In this document: in pieces, positions 35,022 to 44,500 of the stretch
How positions within the stretch are numbered: position 1 is the first letter of the stretch
Layout of the letters: each line of letters begins with the position of its first letter
Source of the DNA: Schlesneria sphaerica
GTDB lineage: Bacteria; Planctomycetota; Planctomycetia; Planctomycetales; Planctomycetaceae
NCBI RefSeq assembly: GCF_044336245.1
Contig: NZ_CP172346.1
Span: 6,510,001-6,574,000 of the forward strand
DNA: 64,000 nt
Direction of reading: 5' to 3'
Notes under the pieces: generated by a model
What the model saw: the letters and a program-made list of their open reading frames with translations, nothing else
The model's database searches: none
What the model was told of the DNA's origin: nothing
Translations under genes and position numbers: made by a program

Positions 35022-35225
35022 ATGTCTGCAGCTTCCACTCTTGTCCTTAACGATCAGCCATTGTCGTCCACGTATGAGATTCCCGAGAACGTCGCTGAAA
35101 ATATCCGGCACGCGCTGCGGGGGCTTCAATTCGGCGAAATTACCATTACGGTAAGAAATGGCAGCGTTGTTCAGATCGAACGAGTTGCCAGAAAGCGGCA
35201 ATTCAAGTCAAATCAGAATGACTAG
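35022..35225 (+). CDS. yezD: YezD family small protein (DUF2292)
   Basis: A 67-residue protein with GGGAGAATCGGG before its ATG. The core (NVAENIRHALRGLQFGEITI then TVRNGSVVQIERVARKR) is the YezD/DUF2292 pattern. In many bacteria this family is encoded with sulfur-assimilation genes, but its biochemical role is not known. Here it lies 75 bases after the BON-like gene and 71 bases before the serine acetyltransferase, with a hairpin in that second gap. Confidence 0.85.
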   Translation: MSAASTLVLNDQPLSSTYEIPENVAENIRHALRGLQFGEITITVRNGSVVQIERVARKRQFKSNQND

Positions 35226-35251
35226 ATGACTGCAGCGGAAGCTGCAGTCAT
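35226..35251 (+). terminator. Perfect 11-bp hairpin between yezD and cysE
   Basis: ATGACTGCAGC-GGAA-GCTGCAGTCAT begins directly at the yezD stop region. There is no U-run after it. It may be a partial terminator or an RNA-processing or stabilising site that sets the ratio of YezD to acetyltransferase. Confidence 0.55.
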
Positions 35252-35296
35252 TCGAACCACCGATTTGAATGCTCGCGATGGAAAGGCCTGATTCAG

Positions 35297-36211
35297 ATGC
35301 CGTTGAATACAGTTCAGCCGCCGGTCGAAATGGCGGATGGTCTTTCTTTGCGGGTACCAGATCGAAACAGTGTTGATTCCAGTGACGAGGGTCCCCTTCC
35401 ATCTTATCACTCTGCAGATGCAGTCTGGGATTCCATCTGTCGCGAGGCGCGCGACGAAGAGCGGCGTGGTTCCTGCTTGTGCGCGTTTCTTAACGAGACC
35501 GTCCTTCAGTCTACTCATCTCGAACAGGCTCTCTCGAGCATTCTGTGTGCAAAGCTGGCGACCGAATCTGTCGGCAAGGATCGCATCCAATCACTGCTGA
35601 TGGTGGCGTATCAATCCAGTGCCGCCATTCGTCTTGCGATCCGTAACGATCTCCAGGCGATTGTGGATCGGGACCCTGTTGCCAAGGGGTACCTGGCACC
35701 TTTTGTGTTCTTCAAAGGGTTTCAGGCGCTACAGGCTTATCGCGTTGCGAACTGGCACTGGAATCACGACGGTCAATTTCTGGCGGCCTTCCTGCAGAGC
35801 CGCATCTCAGAGGTCTTCGCTGTCGACATCCATCCGGCGGCCCGCATCGGTTCGGGCATTCTCATGGACCATGCGACGGGGATCGTGGTGGGGGAAACGT
35901 CGGTGATCGAAGACAATGTCTCGATTCTGCACGAAGTGACGCTGGGGGGAACGGGGAAGCAGTCGGGCGACCGACACCCGAAAGTTCGTCAGGGGGTACT
36001 GATCGGAGCGGGAGCCAAGATCCTGGGGAACGTCGAGATTGGCGCAGGAGCCAAGATCGGGGCGGGAAGCGTCGTCCTTGATTCGGTTCCCCCGCACTGC
36101 ACGGCAGCGGGCGTTCCCGCCCGAATCGTTGCGAGAAACAGTCCCAAGATGCCAGCTCTCGATATGGACCAGCAGTTTCCACATCACTTTGAGGATGGCA
36201 GCGGAATCTGA
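35297..36211 (+). CDS. cysE: Serine O-acetyltransferase
   Basis: A 304-residue serine acetyltransferase that makes O-acetylserine, the CysK substrate, from serine and acetyl-CoA. The N-terminal ~170 residues are helical. The left-handed beta-helix begins at DIHPAARIGSGILMDHATGI and continues with LHEVTLGGTGKQSGDRHPKV and VLIGAGAKILGNVEIGAGAK. The residues expected for catalysis (Asp/His in the HPAAR and DHATG regions) are present. AAGG precedes the ATG. The C-terminal tail is short and does not end in the Ile typical of all CysK-binding tails, although the final residues GSGI do end in Ile. Confidence 0.92.
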   Translation: MPLNTVQPPVEMADGLSLRVPDRNSVDSSDEGPLPSYHSADAVWDSICREARDEERRGSCLCAFLNETVLQSTHLEQALSSILCAKLATESVGKDRIQSLLMVAYQSSAAIRLAIRNDLQAIVDRDPVAKGYLAPFVFFKGFQALQAYRVANWHWNHDGQFLAAFLQSRISEVFAVDIHPAARIGSGILMDHATGIVVGETSVIEDNVSILHEVTLGGTGKQSGDRHPKVRQGVLIGAGAKILGNVEIGAGAKIGAGSVVLDSVPPHCTAAGVPARIVARNSPKMPALDMDQQFPHHFEDGSGI

Positions 36212-36329
36212 ATCGCGCCAGGTTTTCGGTCGGGCGCCCCTGCGTTAAGTCGTGCGGACCGCTCAGCCCTCTTGAGGCGTGCGCAGCGTTCCTGTCTGTT
36301 TGTTCGAAAGGGACCCGTCTGCGACCGAT

Positions 36330-37241
36330 TCAGTGTTCGGGAAGAACTTCGGTCCGTGATTTCAGCGGGCTGCGTTGATACAGCGCCTCGGCCTCGGGCA
36401 TCCAGCGGGTCAGGTCTCGAATTCGTGTCTGATGGTTGGGGTGAGTCGACATGAATTCCGGCGGTGCCTGCCCTCCCCCGGTTGTAGCCGTCATCCGTTC
36501 CCAGAATCGAATCGATTCCTTCGGATCATAGCCCGCTGCGGCCATCAGCAGCAGACCCATGTGATCTGCTTCCGATTCATGTTTTCGGCTGTAGCTGAGG
36601 ATGCCGAACTTGGCTCCGGCATTAAGTACGGAAAGAAGCTGTTGCCGCCGGGAAGCATCCATGTCTCCCATCGAGGCACTCGCCGAGACCAGGCCAATCT
36701 GAACCATTTGCTGCTGGGCCATTCGCTCGGCGCCATGATGAGCCAGCGCATGGGCAATTTCATGGCCGACGACCGTTGCGAGCCCCGCATCCGTTTCGGC
36801 AACGGGCAGAATGGCCGTGTAGACCACGATCTTACCCCCCGGCAGGCAAAAGGCGTTGACCTGACGATCATGGACCACTTCAAGTTGCCAATCGAAATCC
36901 GGGATCGGCGTGCCCACCAGTTTCTGGAAGGACTCATTGCTGGTCGCTTCGATCAGGCGTTCGGCGATCTCGCGAACTTTACTGGCTGCAGGCCCCTGTC
37001 TGACGACCTGAGCGTCACTGAGGACTTCGCGGAAAGCCTGGAGACCCAGTTTCGCTTCCTGAGCGGGATTCATCGCTACCACCTGGACACGACCGAAGGG
37101 GCCCTGCTGGCAACCCCGGACCATGGTGAATCCCACAGCGCAGACGCCGAAAATAATCGGGATCATGCGGACCAGAAGGCCAATCTGCAGGTCGTTGCCT
37201 CGTGCAGATCGCCGGGTGTAACGGGGGCCTCCGAAACTCAT
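36330..37241 (-). CDS. M48 family metalloprotease
   Basis: A 303-residue zinc protease. One N-terminal helix (VRMIPIIFGVCAVGFTMV) anchors it or acts as a lipoprotein-like signal, with a cysteine at position 44. The zinc site HEIAH is at 160-164, and the third-ligand motif is in HESEADHMGLLLMAAAGYDP. This matches BepA/Oma1-like M48 proteins that handle envelope protein quality control. The start overlaps the nadD stop by 4 bases (ATGA), so the two are translated together although their functions are unrelated. Confidence 0.9.
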   Translation of the reverse strand: MSFGGPRYTRRSARGNDLQIGLLVRMIPIIFGVCAVGFTMVRGCQQGPFGRVQVVAMNPAQEAKLGLQAFREVLSDAQVVRQGPAASKVREIAERLIEATSNESFQKLVGTPIPDFDWQLEVVHDRQVNAFCLPGGKIVVYTAILPVAETDAGLATVVGHEIAHALAHHGAERMAQQQMVQIGLVSASASMGDMDASRRQQLLSVLNAGAKFGILSYSRKHESEADHMGLLLMAAAGYDPKESIRFWERMTATTGGGQAPPEFMSTHPNHQTRIRDLTRWMPEAEALYQRSPLKSRTEVLPEH

Positions 37242-37861
37242 GCTGATGCGTCCTTTTCACTGTCTTCATACAAGTGATTTTCACGGATATACATTTCGAC
37301 GGCGCGGGGCACCAGATATCGGATGCTCTGCCCTTCCCGTACCCGTTTGCGGATTTCGGTCGAAGAGAGATCAGATCCGGGCATCGAAACGAAGGTGACC
37401 CGTTCATCGACGATGGGTCCGACTGCCTGCCGAAGCGCCTGGGTCCCGGGCAGCGGTCGATCCCCGCGATTTACGGCGACAACGGTCGCCAGTTCGAGGA
37501 TGCGACGCGGTTCGCGCCACTGTGGGAGGTCATTCAGTGAATCGGCCCCGATCAGCAGGAACAGATCGCGCGATGCGTCCTGAGACTTCAGTTGTTCCAG
37601 CGTGGTGACGGTGAACGAGGGACCGACGCGGTCCAGTTCGATCCGGCTGATGCGGAACTCAGGGTGACCTGCGATGGCCAGCTCGATCATGTCAAAGCGG
37701 GCCCGGGCGGACGAGATGTTACTGGTCAGCTTGTGGGGAGGTAGCGCCGCAGGCACAAACCAAACTTCGTCCAATCGGCACTGCTCGCGGCATTGTTCTG
37801 CCAGCACGAGATGTGCGTAGTGAATGGGATCAAACGTCCCACCATAAATCCCCAGCCGCAT
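37238..37861 (-). CDS. nadD: Nicotinate-nucleotide adenylyltransferase
   Basis: A 207-residue NadD. The nucleotidyltransferase motif GGTFDPIHYAHL is at residues 7-18, and the second signature SSTEIRKRVREGQSIRYLVP is near the C-terminus. Length and motif spacing are standard. It makes deamido-NAD from nicotinate mononucleotide and ATP in NAD synthesis. It starts at an ATG with no close upstream gene, so it is probably first in its transcript, and it is coupled to the M48 protease gene. Confidence 0.94.
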   Translation of the reverse strand: MRLGIYGGTFDPIHYAHLVLAEQCREQCRLDEVWFVPAALPPHKLTSNISSARARFDMIELAIAGHPEFRISRIELDRVGPSFTVTTLEQLKSQDASRDLFLLIGADSLNDLPQWREPRRILELATVVAVNRGDRPLPGTQALRQAVGPIVDERVTFVSMPGSDLSSTEIRKRVREGQSIRYLVPRAVEMYIRENHLYEDSEKDASA

Positions 37862-37942
37862 CGGGCATCCACCTGTGAATCTACGAATACGACGACGGAC
37901 CGCGGACGGGTTCGTCCGCGGTACGAGTGCGACAACACTGCA

Positions 37943-38422
37943 TCAGTTCGAAAGCGAGGTCTCATCAGTCGAATTTAATGGAGTGTCCGCATCAGCGGGG
38001 GCCGATTCTTCGGTGGCCGTCGCGGCGGTTTCGGATGTCGCCGTTTCGCTGCTGGCTTGGGGGCGGGCGGGGAAAGCAAAGGAACGACCAGTGGGACAGC
38101 AGGCTCCGTCGGGAGCACTGATGAGTTCCAGCGAGATCCCTTGTGACGAACAGCCTGCGGCAGGAACCGGGCAGGTGTATGAGTCACCGGCACAGCAGGC
38201 GGATTCACCGGTGAATCCCGTCTGGGAGGGCTTTCCGATCAGCGGATATCCATAGTCTGCCAGATCCGGGAACATCGCGACCGCCCCGAGTGCCCCGGCG
38301 AACAGAATGACCGGAGTATACAGCACTGCCTTCATCACCCCCGGGCAGCATTGGTTGCACTTGGCGGAGGTGGGAATTGATGGCGAATCCGTGGAGTTGG
38401 GGAGGTCGTTACTATTCGTCAT
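37943..38422 (-). CDS. Cys-rich membrane protein of unknown function
   Basis: A protein of about 159 residues starting at the ATG at 38422 (AGGA 9 bases upstream). In-frame starts at 38431 and 38440 are weaker. An N-terminal SAKCNQCCPG block precedes one membrane helix (AVLYTPVILFAGALGAVAMF). The following domain has three CC or C-x6-C groups (ACCAGDSYTCP, AAGCSS, GACCPTGR). The C-terminus is acidic and Ala/Thr-rich. It may bind metal or form disulfides outside the membrane. I do not recognise the family. An opposite-strand frame at 37875-38255 is less plausible. Confidence 0.6.
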   Translation of the reverse strand: MTNSNDLPNSTDSPSIPTSAKCNQCCPGVMKAVLYTPVILFAGALGAVAMFPDLADYGYPLIGKPSQTGFTGESACCAGDSYTCPVPAAGCSSQGISLELISAPDGACCPTGRSFAFPARPQASSETATSETAATATEESAPADADTPLNSTDETSLSN

Positions 38423-38545
38423 GTCTGCCATTCCTGTCACAGGAGAATCGGGATCGAAGGGGCGGATGCCGCCGGATCACTGCATCACTACGAGATCATG
38501 ATAACGGGTTTTCCTGTTTTGCCAGCCTCAATTGGCAAGCAGAGT

Positions 38546-41143
38546 CTAACGCTCGATGAAATCGGCATTGTCCTGCTGGGCGAGCATCGAATCGGTCCAG
38601 GTCGGATCAACGGAGCGGCAACAGGCGGTCAATCGCTCGGCCGTTTCAGCAAGTTCGTTCTGCCATTCCACAGGGTCGACTCCTACGGGCGTCACCTGCC
38701 GGAATTCGTCCAGCAACAGGACCATTCGGAGCAAATGGCGGAAGATCAACCCTTCCTGGCGGCCGAGATCGCGGCTGGAGACGAAGTTGAAGAAATTGCC
38801 GTTCCAGTTCAGCAGCAACTCAGTCGCGACCATAACTGGCTGAACACTGACATCGGTGACGTCGGGATATTCCGAGTCGAACAGCATGCGCAGTTTGTCG
38901 GCGAGCGTCGGTGCATACTTTCGTTCTTCCGGGGGGATATCCGGATCAAACTCGGGATAAAGGTCCGACGCGGGGAGCAGCCCTCTTTGAACGATCTCCA
39001 TATCCAGTCGTTCCAGGGCGAGCGGACCCGGGGGCAGTCGGAACGGAGGCGGAACGCGAACATGGCGGATCAGCGCGCGGGGAAGTTCCAGGACGCTTTC
39101 AAATATGAGCATTCGCTCGGTCCAGTCAGCCAGGCCGAGATGTTCCAGCAGAAACATCCCATAGACCGGATTCAGGCTGCGAAATGCGAAGAGTTGTTCC
39201 AGGCGTTCGGTCGGCTCCGCGAGTTGCGGTCGGTAACGGTTCTTTTCCCGTTCTTCCGCGGCCCGGTCGATTTTCTTACCCGTTTTGGCTTCGTGTTTGG
39301 CGTCCACCGACTTCTGCAAGTGCTTCGACAGCCACGTTGATTTGCGGGTTTCTTCCTCTACCGGGGCCGCCGCAGCGGCCGCCGCGTTGGGGGTGGTCGG
39401 TTGAGTCGGGCTGGGAGGTGCGGGAGGTTCCGGGGTGAGCTTGACGAAATCACCTGCGTGCAGCGAGATCAGCATGCGTTCCAGATGTTTTTCGGCGGCT
39501 TCCAGTTGCTTTGGCTCCATCAATCGCTTCTGGACCAGACGTCGCAGACGATCGACTTCGGGTGAGAGTTGAAGCATATAAGCCAGCAGGCGCCAGGGGA
39601 GCGGACCCCGACTGACGAGATCGCCGGGCGTCGCGAAACGGAGCTTCTCGAATTGCTGTTCGTTCCAGTACTGCCGGTTGGGATTCCGCGTCGGCATCTT
39701 CTTTTTGAGTGCTTTTTTGGCCTTGAGCAGCCCGAAATCTTTGGTGTCTTCCGGGATCGAATCATATTGTTCGCGCCACCGAAGAATGCGGACGTCGTCT
39801 TCATGCGCCAGGGCGAAGACGTGACCTTCCGTGTCGTACTGAGGGCGTCCTGCACGACCAAAAATCTGATGTGCGGAACTTGCATCGATCAACTTCAGAT
39901 CACCGGGCTTCCCCTTCATCAATGAGGGGAGGACGACCGAGCGGGCAGGAAGATTGATTCCCGCTGCCAGCGTTTCCGTACAGACACAGATCGTAAGCAG
40001 TTTCTGCTGGAAGAGGTCTTCGACGATCTTTTTATATTTTGGCAGCAGACCGGCATGATGAACGCCAACACCGCGCATCAGCAGTTGCTTCAGTTTGGGG
40101 CCGACCCCCTGTTTCCATTCGTACTTTTCCAGCGCGGCGACCAGCTTTTTCTGCTGACCACTCGCCAGCATCGACTTGCCTTTCAATTCCTCCGCCACAT
40201 TCCAGCATTCGTCCCGGTTGAAGCAGAAGACAAGTGCCGGGGTCTTTCGCTGGACTTCATCACCTGCTGCCATGTCCTCCAGGTGGTCCGTCAGCAGCGC
40301 ATCACTAATCCAGTGAAACTGCAGCGGAATCCGGCGATCCGTGCTCTGCACCAGTTCGAGTGGACGATCGTGCGCTCGGCTGCACCACGAGATGAACTTG
40401 GCAGAATTCCCGATCGTTGCCGACAACAACATCAGGCGAACGTGCTTGGGGAGCAATGCCAGCGAGAATTCCCAGACGATCCCGCGTTCGGGATCGGAGA
40501 AATTGTGGAATTCATCCATGACAACGGCCGAGACGCGGTCAAAGTCCAGCGCCAACGGGGTCGCGGGTCCGGATGGGCTGGCCTCTTCTTCCGCCAGTTC
40601 TTCAACCAGTTCGTCATCCCACCCGATCAGATCCTTGTAGGAATGAAGCCCCCCGGCATGGTGCTTGGCCGATTCCGCCTTCAGGTGTTCCGCAGCGATC
40701 TGCCGGACTTTTTCCGCGGCCGCCTCTTCATGAGCGGCCCAGTGCGAAGTCAGCAGGCGGTTCAACAGGATTTCTGCGACGACGACCAGCACGTTCGCCT
40801 GTGGGTTAACTCGTCGGTTTCCCGTCACAAGTCCCACCTGATCTCGACGGAACCCCCAACGTTCGGCCGAGTCTTGCAACTCGGAAAACTTCTGGTCTGT
40901 CAGCGCGATCAGAGGCGTGGTGTAGTAAATCGTCTGACCGGTGTGGAGCGCCTCGAAGGCGGCGGCTTCAGCGATCAGGGTCTTACCGGTTCCCGTGGGG
41001 GCACAGACCATGACTCCCTGCGTGGACTCAAACCAGGCCAGCAGGGCTTCTTCCTGAACGGGATAGGGGACGTAAGGCAGCGAATCGAGATAGCGGAGAG
41101 CCAGTTCGTCGCGAGAAATCGTTCCGGGGGGCGGGGTATTCAT
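38546..41143 (-). CDS. Ski2-like DEAD/DEAH-box helicase
   Basis: An 865-residue superfamily 2 helicase. I chose the ATG at 41143 because the product then starts MNTPPPGTISRDELALRYLD. The frame is open further to 41236 but that part is low-complexity and lacks a ribosome site. Motif I (APTGTGKT) is at 48-55, motif II reads DEFH within VMDEFHNFSDPERG, motif III is LLSATIGNSAKF, and late motifs are ETLAAGINLPARSVV and QIFGRAGRPQYDTEG. This fits Ski2/Mtr4-like RNA or DNA helicases. A Pro/Ala-rich linker with a basic stretch near 610-650 leads to a C-terminal domain. The substrate is unknown. Confidence 0.85.
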   Translation of the reverse strand: MNTPPPGTISRDELALRYLDSLPYVPYPVQEEALLAWFESTQGVMVCAPTGTGKTLIAEAAAFEALHTGQTIYYTTPLIALTDQKFSELQDSAERWGFRRDQVGLVTGNRRVNPQANVLVVVAEILLNRLLTSHWAAHEEAAAEKVRQIAAEHLKAESAKHHAGGLHSYKDLIGWDDELVEELAEEEASPSGPATPLALDFDRVSAVVMDEFHNFSDPERGIVWEFSLALLPKHVRLMLLSATIGNSAKFISWCSRAHDRPLELVQSTDRRIPLQFHWISDALLTDHLEDMAAGDEVQRKTPALVFCFNRDECWNVAEELKGKSMLASGQQKKLVAALEKYEWKQGVGPKLKQLLMRGVGVHHAGLLPKYKKIVEDLFQQKLLTICVCTETLAAGINLPARSVVLPSLMKGKPGDLKLIDASSAHQIFGRAGRPQYDTEGHVFALAHEDDVRILRWREQYDSIPEDTKDFGLLKAKKALKKKMPTRNPNRQYWNEQQFEKLRFATPGDLVSRGPLPWRLLAYMLQLSPEVDRLRRLVQKRLMEPKQLEAAEKHLERMLISLHAGDFVKLTPEPPAPPSPTQPTTPNAAAAAAAPVEEETRKSTWLSKHLQKSVDAKHEAKTGKKIDRAAEEREKNRYRPQLAEPTERLEQLFAFRSLNPVYGMFLLEHLGLADWTERMLIFESVLELPRALIRHVRVPPPFRLPPGPLALERLDMEIVQRGLLPASDLYPEFDPDIPPEERKYAPTLADKLRMLFDSEYPDVTDVSVQPVMVATELLLNWNGNFFNFVSSRDLGRQEGLIFRHLLRMVLLLDEFRQVTPVGVDPVEWQNELAETAERLTACCRSVDPTWTDSMLAQQDNADFIER

Positions 41144-41529
41144 ACCAGTATCATAGCCATTTCCGCCCAAAAGTGTGCCATACCATACGCAGTAATTCTG
41201 AGCCGGACGAATCGTCGTGCAAGCGGGATGGCACATTGTGGAAGGGACTGCCGCTGGGGAAATGCAGTGCGATCACTCCCCTGCACTTGCTGACTCTCAT
41301 CGACTTTCGTTACCTCGATCTTAAACACGACGGATGAGACAGGGATCGGGCTGACGGAACGCGTCGTTGCATCACCGTGACGAATTCGTTCGGTTCTCTC
41401 GCCTGTGCTGGCCGCTTATGAGAAGATGACTGTGCATCTTCAACGAAAACGAACAGCGGCGGCTGCGATGGACCGAGCGGCATGGGTTCGCTCAGATGAA
41501 AACTCCCCGACGAACATGGAACCGGTGAA
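41144..41529. other. 386-base divergent intergenic region
   Basis: It separates the divergent helicase and FtsX-like permease genes and must contain both promoters. Frames here are short and have no recognised product. I saw no clear repeats, hairpins or consensus promoter. Confidence 0.45.
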
Positions 41530-44500
41530 TTGACCCAATTGAATTCGACTCGTTTCATCCTTCAAACCTTACGTCACTTCTGGCGTACCAACCTGGCCGT
41601 CATGTTCGGTGTGGTGGCGGGAACCGCCGTGATCACCGGGGCGCTGATCGTCGGCGATTCCGTCCGGTGGAGCCTCCGACAAATGACCCTGGAACGGCTC
41701 GGCAAAATTGACTTTGCCCTGACTGGTCCGAGATTCGTCCGTGAGAATCTGGCAGATGAACTCACGAAAAGTCCCGCATCGGCTAAGGATCAGACTGCAG
41801 ACGCGGTCGGGCCGATTGCCCCTGCGATTGTCATGCGAGCCGGACTGCAGTCGAAGCGGGACGACACCGTACGCCGTGCCGGACAGGTCAACGTTTACGG
41901 GTTTGATGATCGAGCGTGGTCGCTCGTCAACGTGGAAGGTGACAGGCTTGATCCACCGCAAGGGGACGGAATTGTATTGAACGCTCGAGCGGCGGAAGCG
42001 GTCGGAGCAAAAATTGGTGACGAGGTGACACTGTGGATCGAGATACCCAGCGCGGTACCGCGTGACACTCTGCTCGGGAAGAAGGACAACGACTCTCAGG
42101 AGATTACGCTGAAGGTCAGCGCGATCGCACCCGAGACGACCGGGGCAGCCCGACTGGGACTTCTTCCGACTCAGGCATTACCCCTGAACGCCTTCGTTGA
42201 TTTGCATGTGCTCCAGGAACGACTAGGGTTGGAAGAGGTGAAGCCCTCCCGTCGCGATCCGACAGGCAAGCCCGCGCGTGTGAACACACTGTTCAACCAG
42301 GACCTGACAACGACGGGATCTGATCCACGTGCGCACGGGGAGCGATTGCAGCGATCGCTTGAACAGACATGGACTCTTGCGGACTTAAGTCTGCGGGTGA
42401 TCGACAATGAACAGTTTGGCGGCGTTGTTCTCGACTCGGAACAGATGATTCTGGAGGACAAACTGGTGGAGGCGGCGGAGACCGCTGCGGCCGAGCTGAA
42501 TCTGGCCACATCGCCCGTCATGGTCTACCTCGCCAACAAGCTATGGAACCCAAGTGTCTACGTCCCGGGAAAAAGACCGGGCTACTCGATGTACTCGGCC
42601 GTCGCGGGACTCGATGTCCTCGATCTTGATGGCACACCCTTCTCCGGTTTCGAATTCATCGGGGAGAAACCGACTCAGTGGGGTGAGGGGGATGTCATTC
42701 TGAACGAGTTTCTGGCCACTGATCTTCAGGCCAAAGTCGGAGACACCATTCATTTCACCTACCACACCATCGGGTCAAGAGGTGAACTGCCGGAACTGGA
42801 ACGAACGGTGACCGTGCGCGGCATCGTGGCCATGACCGGTGCCGCGATCGACCGAACTCTGACCCCCATCGTGAAGGGAATTACGGACGTCGCTTCGCTG
42901 GCGGATTGGGACCAGCCTTTCCCGATGGATCTCGACGCGGTGACACCTCGCGACGACGAATACTGGGACAGCTACCGTGCCACGCCGAAGCTCTTCATGC
43001 CGCTCAAGACGGCTCAGACACTCTGGCCCAGTCGCTACGGATCGCTGACGTCACTTCGTCTAGCACCTCGCGAATCCGTTCCGGAGTCGGAAAGGAAGGA
43101 CGCCACCCAGCGTACACACGAGCAGTTCACGGAGAAGTTGCTTTCGAAAATCGAGCCCGTGGAAGTCGGTTTGGCCTTCCAGCCACTGAAGGCGATTGGC
43201 CTTGCCGCGGCGAGTGGGGCGACGGATTTCTCGGGTTTGTTCGTCGGGTTCAGCCTGTTTCTGATCATCGCGGCCATGATTTTGATCGGCCTGCTCTTCC
43301 GACTGGGAATCGAGCAGCGGGTTCGGGACCTGGGGTTGCTGGGGGCAGTCGGCTTCTCGGCCCGACAGGTGCAGAGGCAGATGTTGCTCGAAGGATCGGC
43401 AACGTCACTCGTCGGGGGGCTGGTGGGTGTGCTGGTGGGTGTCTGGTACGCCAGGCTGATGATCTACGGACTGACGCACTGGTGGGTGGAAGCGGTTGGA
43501 ACAAAATATCTGTCCCTCAAAATCCAGCCCCTGTCGCTTTTCACAGGATTTGCGATCGCCATCGGGGTTGCACTCCTGGCAATCTGGTGGGCACTGAGGC
43601 AGCTCAAACCATTGAGCCTTCGTGAGCAACTTGCAGGGGTGACAGAAAAGGACATTGACGTCGTGGCGCAGCGAAAGCGCGCTCAGCGAGTGATGAGGCG
43701 AGCCATCATCTGCACGGGACTGGCGGGCTTGCTGATGGCCTGTGCCGCAGTGGGGGTCTTGCCCGCTCCGGCGGCTTTCTTCGGAATTGGGATCCTCTTG
43801 CTGACCGCCTCGTTGTCGTTCTTGTCATCGCGACTGCAGAGTGACGAAGGCAACGGCGTGCGTGGGACCGGATCCATGGCTCTCGGACGTCTCGGGCTGA
43901 GGAATGCGGCCCGTCAACGCAGTCGAACGGTGATGACGGCTGGCATGATTGCAACGGCCACCTTTCTGATTATCACCGTGGCGGCATTCCGTCGAGATCC
44001 GACAAATGAATTGCCGGTGAAGTCTTCTGGTAACGGGGGATACACACTCGTCGCGGAATCGAGCAGTCCCCTGCTCTACGATATCAATACGCCCGAGGGG
44101 CGTCAGAAACTGCAACTCAATCCACCGGAAAGTTCTCCGGGTGCGAGCGCACTGGCGGCGATGCATGTAGTCCCGTTTCGGGTCAAGCCGGGCGAAGATG
44201 CGAGTTGCCTGAACCTTTACCAGACGAAGGTCCCCACAATTCTGGGAGTTCCTCAATCGATGATCGACGAAGGCCGCTTCGCGTTCGCGATGGGGTCCTG
44301 GAGCGCACTCAATGAATCATTAGCCCCGTCGACCGTGCCCGTGTCTGCGGAGAGTTCGCCGAAGGGGGAGGAAACAGGGGCCACAGTCCGAAACGGATTG
44401 AGCGTTCCCAACATCCCGGTCCTGGGTGATTTGAACACCTTGATGTTTTCACTCCATAAGGGGATGGGAGCCGCCATCGCTGTTCCCGATGAAGATCATC

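Noticed and set aside
37875..38255. A plus-strand frame of 126 codons
   Set aside because: The opposite minus-strand frame has a membrane helix, ordered cysteine pairs and a better ribosome site.
40055..41293. A 412-codon open frame on the plus strand opposite the helicase
   Set aside because: It lies antisense to well-supported helicase motifs and encodes no recognisable product.
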